In this document: positions 59,501-64,000 of the stretch, piece after piece
How the letters are laid out: every line of letters begins with the position of its first letter
Position numbering within the stretch: the first letter of the stretch is position 1
Source: Mesaphorura yosii
Taxonomy: Eukaryota > Arthropoda > Collembola > Poduromorpha > Tullbergiidae
DNA length: 64,000 bases
Reading direction: 5' to 3'
Assembly (NCBI GenBank): GCA_009869945.1
Contig: WIXG01000051.1
Coordinates: 1-64,000 of the forward strand
Translations under genes and position numbers: made by a program
The notes under the pieces: generated by a model
Told to the model about the DNA's origin: nothing
The model's input: only the letters and a program-made list of their open reading frames with translations
The model's database searches: none

Positions 59501-62500
59501 TCGAGATCCTGTCCAAGTCGTCGATTCATCGTGTAATTGAAATCTATCGAGTAGCAATCAGTAAATAATCTTTTACTCAGCCAGACGCTCGTCAAATCAC
59601 GAGACGTCCTGAGCAACAGGTTGAATAGAGTTTATCAAGATTTTCAAGTTAGACTGAAGAACGTCCAGCTTGAATTTGGAATGCGCGTGCTCCGGAATTC
59701 CATTTAAACTTTACTCCATGTCAAGCTAGTGGCAGGAATTCAAGTAAGCATTCTCAGGAAAAGGGCGTGCAAATGTGTTCCATATGAATTGCAAACGAAT
59801 TACGCAAACAAACATCTTCATTTTGTATTCCACGCTTTTGATTGGCCTTACCTTTGACTTGAAGTCAGCAGTCCAGCTTCTTAATATTAAAATGCAGTAA
59901 GATGTACTTCACCAGAGACACACAGCAAGGCACACTCTCGCTCTATTTAACAAGCCATTAATGTTTGTATGCACTATTGTGAGCAACAATGAGCATTATT
60001 TTTTCAACTTGTCCAATTGTGAAATATAACAGGCGGCTTTCTCTCAAAGGAGAAAGAAAAAAGCAAACCTGAAGAGAATAACGAACAAATGGGAATAGGA
60101 ATTACATTGTACTCGCTACTCGACATTATGTAACGATGAATGCTGAATTGAATTGAAAGCCAAGACAAATTATCATATTTCGGCTTCTGCTCGTATGATT
60201 CAGGATTAAGATTTTATTCCATGTTTAGTTCTCTCAGTAAGCTCAAGTGTTACTTAATAGACTGACGAAATTAGTGACTAATAAGTGAACAATTGACAAA
60301 TTGGGTGTCGAGAGACGAGTCAGCCGCTTCTTTTTTGGTTGGCCGTTCATTCTTCCAGATCAAGGCATCTTTTCGTTTTAAGATTAAAAATTTTGTTCCT
60401 AATAAACCCATTCAAATTGATAAGAATGAATTCACCTGAAGTCATGAAAACTTGTCTTTCATGAAGTAGCCAAAGTTGGGCCTAAAATCTTGTCCATGTA
60501 CATCGTAAGTGGTCTACATCATAAAACGAACATATGATTCATTTCATTCAAAAAACTTTACTGCATAATCGACCGACCCGGTGGATCGTCGGATTTCTTT
60601 CTGTCCAAGCTCCTTTGCATCTTCGGACTGATTCACAGCAAAGATGAGATGAAATCAAAGAATGCAGCAGAGTTTATTACACTTCATTATCATACATACG
60701 CACTCATTTGCATGTCGGTCGGTCATCTTTGCCGGTGTGCATTGTGCAAGTCTGCCGATCAAGTTTCAGAGTACAATTTTGTAGCCACACACGCAACAAA
60801 AGCAGCAACAAACTACTTACAAATAATGCATTATAAAACAATAACAATAAATTACAATTTAGCAATATAAATATTATTACACTCGACTCACCACCGCATT
60901 AAAAAGAACAATTAAGAATTGTTATTACAATTTAATGGATCGGCATCAGTCGGGCCCTTTGAAGTAGCTGGTGAACGATTTTATGCGCAATAAACTCGAT
61001 TACATTACGTTTAGCAAATACATTTCAAGCCAGCCATTATGTTCGGAAGCAAAAGATGAGATTTGATGATTTGAGAGTGACACGGAGTTTTACGATCGCT
61101 GAATGGGTTTTATTACGACGAGTGTTTTGTTCCGGTTCTTTAGCGAATCAAACGCTTGTTGAGAGATGACCGACAGTTCTGCCCGATTGAATTGCATCAG
61201 GAAGTTTGCACTTGTGAGAACCGGTGCGTGGTGGAATTGGAATATTGCTGTAATTGAATTGAATTTATCAGAACGAGCTGAATGTCCACTTGACAAATAC
61301 TAAATGCCGTGTAGAATGAGTTTGAAGCTTGAATCGTACGATGCATTGATAAGGTAAAGTAGTGTGAGAATTCAGGGATGAGTTTTTTTGTGGCTTTGAA
61401 GTGCTGACTCATTATCATTATCATCGTTGCATCGCCACCGTCAGCCTTTTAAGGCTCCTTTGATACCAGCAGCTTCACAGTACATCATTTCATCACCATT
61501 TAGCCCGATGCGACTTCCGTAACAGTTGCAATGCGCTGCGTGTTGGGTTTATTTTATTCAATCAAGTTGAATGCGTTCGTTAATCCATTTAGTTCCACAC
61601 CAAATTCTTTTTGTGCTCTTCCCTCGCCTCATCCTAAACACCTATTCAATTAAAAATTAATTTTATATGGTAAATGCCAGTGCATCTTTGCTGAACACAG
61701 TCGCAGTCTGCTGCCTGAAATGTGTTCTCAGTTCATTGCCAATGCGCTTGAAAGCAGACAGACTCCTCTTGGAAATGCCCCAACCTTAGTCGTCTCACCT
61801 CAAATTGGCACACGTCTTTTCACAGTGTAATAAATCGCAATCGCAACATTCAATCGTTTTCTCGATCTTCTGCATATTTCGCCGATATTTATTGGCAGAC
61901 AGGCGGACGAGGTATTGTTTTAAGGTGGTTGGACGCTGTAATTGTAAATTCATCGGTAGTTCACGTTGCACTGCGGCAGCCGCAATGCTACACTGTATTT
62001 TATCATAAGAAGACGCGCCGGCGAGGTTACATTATTGTGACTTGACTTGGGAGTCTTCATCTTTCTAATGTACAATAATTTTTTCCGTGGACATCCTACT
62101 GTGAGGAGAGTAGAATATAATTTCATTATAAATATTATTATAAAAACATGTTTTTTCTCTGCATCATCGCATCACATCGTAGCGCAATGGGCAAGCGACT
62201 CAGTACAGCGTTCAGCGTCAGCATTGCAGTGAAGAGAAGAGCATCAATATCTTATTTGATTAAATTCTTTTAATATTCTCATCATTCATCCGACCATTCT
62301 TCGACTCCTTGCCTGCAAACTGTGCAAAATGACAGTAATCGTAAAATAACAAAGTACAAGTTTACCAATAACATCAAAATTTGCAAAATCTTCAGCCTTA
62401 AAAAGAAATAATAAAAGCGCCTTATTCAAGCATTGTGGTTTCGTTCACGTCTCAATTTCATAAATCTTATGATGCAAGTGTTCATCGCGCACGGGTTGGC

Positions 62501-64000
62501 AAATCCTTTTGATAGTATCAATTAAATCATAATCGTTTGGGTTTTCTATGATCGGTGAAGCGAGTTCATCAAGCGATATGTTCATGCGCTTGACTTAACT
62601 GTAGTCCTAGCTGTCCACCTGACCTATGCGTACTTGAACGGCTCGTTAAATTTAAGATTCACAGTAGGACGTTCGCAGATCATTTTTACCAAGTTATAAT
62701 CTGGAGACTGTGCGACCAGGCAGGGCTGCGTGATGTTTATTGTAGGGGACGTGCCGCTTGTTATGCTGCCGAAAACACTTTAGTCGAAGTGGCCTGAAGG
62801 TTCGTTTGTTACTGCACTTGTACCTTCTACGTGTACCTGTTAATAAAAAGTGGTGAGAGATATTTTAAATTATATTATAAATGAGTCTATGAAGTGAAGA
62901 TGCGTGCTTGGGCATTTGGGTCGAAAGCAGGATTAAATTATTAAAGTCATGGAAGCAAAAAACAATTGATCTTGAAGCGAATGTGAATGAGGGAAGCCGG
63001 CGCAGCTTCTTCTGTCTTGTCGCCGCTTTTTTAAGTAACCGCATTAGAATTGAAGAAGCACAGGTTCATCAAACGAATGCAACCCCTTCCAGAGCTAGGT
63101 TGAGCCGGAACTGACTTTTTGAAATGAAATGATTATGCTTACAAGTTAATCGCATACGGTGGTGATTTCTGTGGTGGTGGAGGGCATGATAATGGGCTAC
63201 ATGCTATGGAGAATCAAAAATAAACGTTCACGCATCGTTTTGTTGTGATGTGCAAGAAATCATTTGAATCATTGTGCTACTTGAAAGGAGACGCTCACAT
63301 TCACTGAGAGCAAGGCGATTAATCAGAATGAAGGAGCCAGTACGAGTACGGTTCGTATTGATGAATTCTTTATTTCTGTGGGTTGCTGAGCCAAAGTTAT
63401 TTGAAAGCGTCAATAAATACGCCGTAATTGTGGTGTAACGTAATTTTTATGAATTATTATGAGAAACCAGTCTCACGAGTTATTGGCTGCTAACCCAGCG
63501 TTCGACTCTTTGAAAAACATCACAATAAGGTTAAAATTTAACGATTTAATGCAATTGGCATGTTTTGCCTTTTACTCAACAGTTTTATGGTATTGTCGTT
63601 GCGGCAGTTTGTCCAAATCTGTAAATTAATACGTTCATCGCAATAAGATGAAATTAGCCGGTTAAGATCCTGTCCACCGAAGTTCATACGAAGAAGAGAC
63701 GAAATGGCTCTACTTGTGTTGGAAGGTTGTTAACTGGTGAATGAAGTCTATATCTCAGAGCCTTGCCTGAGACTCATCGTCATATTTCTCGTCATTGCTA
63801 CTAATTAAGACGTTGGGCTTGAACAATATACTTCGACACTTTTCGTCGCACAATCGTCGAAGCAATATTTACATTATTCAAGCACTTTTTGTATTTCCGT
63901 ATGATATTTAACAAAGTTCGTCTTTGTCTATTGATGAATTTTGCTTTTTTACACACAATTTGTCTACTTTATATTGTTGTGTCAGTTAGCAAGGAAGAAA
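53564..64000. other. 10.4-kb gene-poor region upstream of the nAChR gene
   Basis: No frame here has a recognisable domain. The longest is 58797-59222 (plus, 141 codons), single-exon with no motif. A minus-strand pair at 55028-55282 has plausible splice sites but no family. A short aat/aac microsatellite lies near 57768-57790. The stretch may be a long 5' intron or regulatory region of the receptor gene, whose first coding exon is preceded by an acceptor-like ctgcag. This is inference. Confidence 0.4.

Noticed and set aside
1-64000. tRNA, rRNA, snRNA genes, CRISPR arrays, retroelements
   Set aside because: I looked for box A/B motifs, spliceosomal RNA signatures, regularly spaced repeats and reverse-transcriptase motifs by eye and found none; a dedicated covariance-model search would be more sensitive.

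Overview
The window is nuclear DNA from a compact animal genome, about 60% A+T. Genes are split by short GT-AG introns, mostly 50-110 nt, and several have single-exon or spliced 5' leaders. The gene set (EMC7, Mff, ERO1, ING, pyruvate carboxylase, ZNF622, ZNF511, CKS, DNAJC4, PTPN14/Pez, a nicotinic receptor subunit) is metazoan. A Gly/Ser/Ala silk-like secreted protein with SQAQA and ASFSTANS blocks points to an arthropod, possibly a hexapod such as a springtail. That placement is inference. I see no operons, rRNA, tRNA, CRISPR array or retroelement.

Layout. 0-7.6 kb: an orphan His/Asn-rich gene flanked by an inverted repeat, ZNF511, a CCCH zin-finger gene, and on the minus strand an unrecognised 140-aa gene plus a doubtful small membrane ORF. 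7.6-11.5 kb: gene-poor, with a hairpin (MITE-like) repeat. 11.5-22.1 kb: EMC7 (+), a 15-exon PTPN14/Pez-type FERM-phosphatase (-), mitochondrial fission factor (+) and a TEX47-like gene (+). 22.4-26.7 kb: a degenerate hAT/CGGBP1-like fossil, the cyclin-dependent kinase subunit CKS, and the silk-like gene, all minus. 27.5-30.6 kb: ZNF622 (+, with a small MITE in an intron) converging on DNAJC4 (-). 30.6-33.9 kb: gene-poor. 33.9-47.2 kb: a 21-exon pyruvate carboxylase (+), an orphan helical protein (-) sharing a divergent promoter with an ING1/2-type PHD protein (+), then ERO1 (+). 47.4-53.6 kb: small putative membrane ORFs and a divergent nAChR alpha-like subunit, all minus. 53.6-64 kb: about 10 kb without a convincing gene, lying upstream of the receptor.

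Most genes are housekeeping and unrelated in pathway, although EMC7, ERO1 and perhaps DNAJC4 act at the ER. The points that most deserve a second look are the PTPN14-like protein whose signature catalytic loops are heavily altered, the nAChR subunit with an atypical pore and loop A, the TEX47-like gene with a 200-residue N-terminal extension and an apparent GC-AG intron, the helical orphan, and the small membrane-protein ORFs beside the receptor. I found no clear new multi-gene system. Exon models are manual, built from splice signals and reading-frame continuity.
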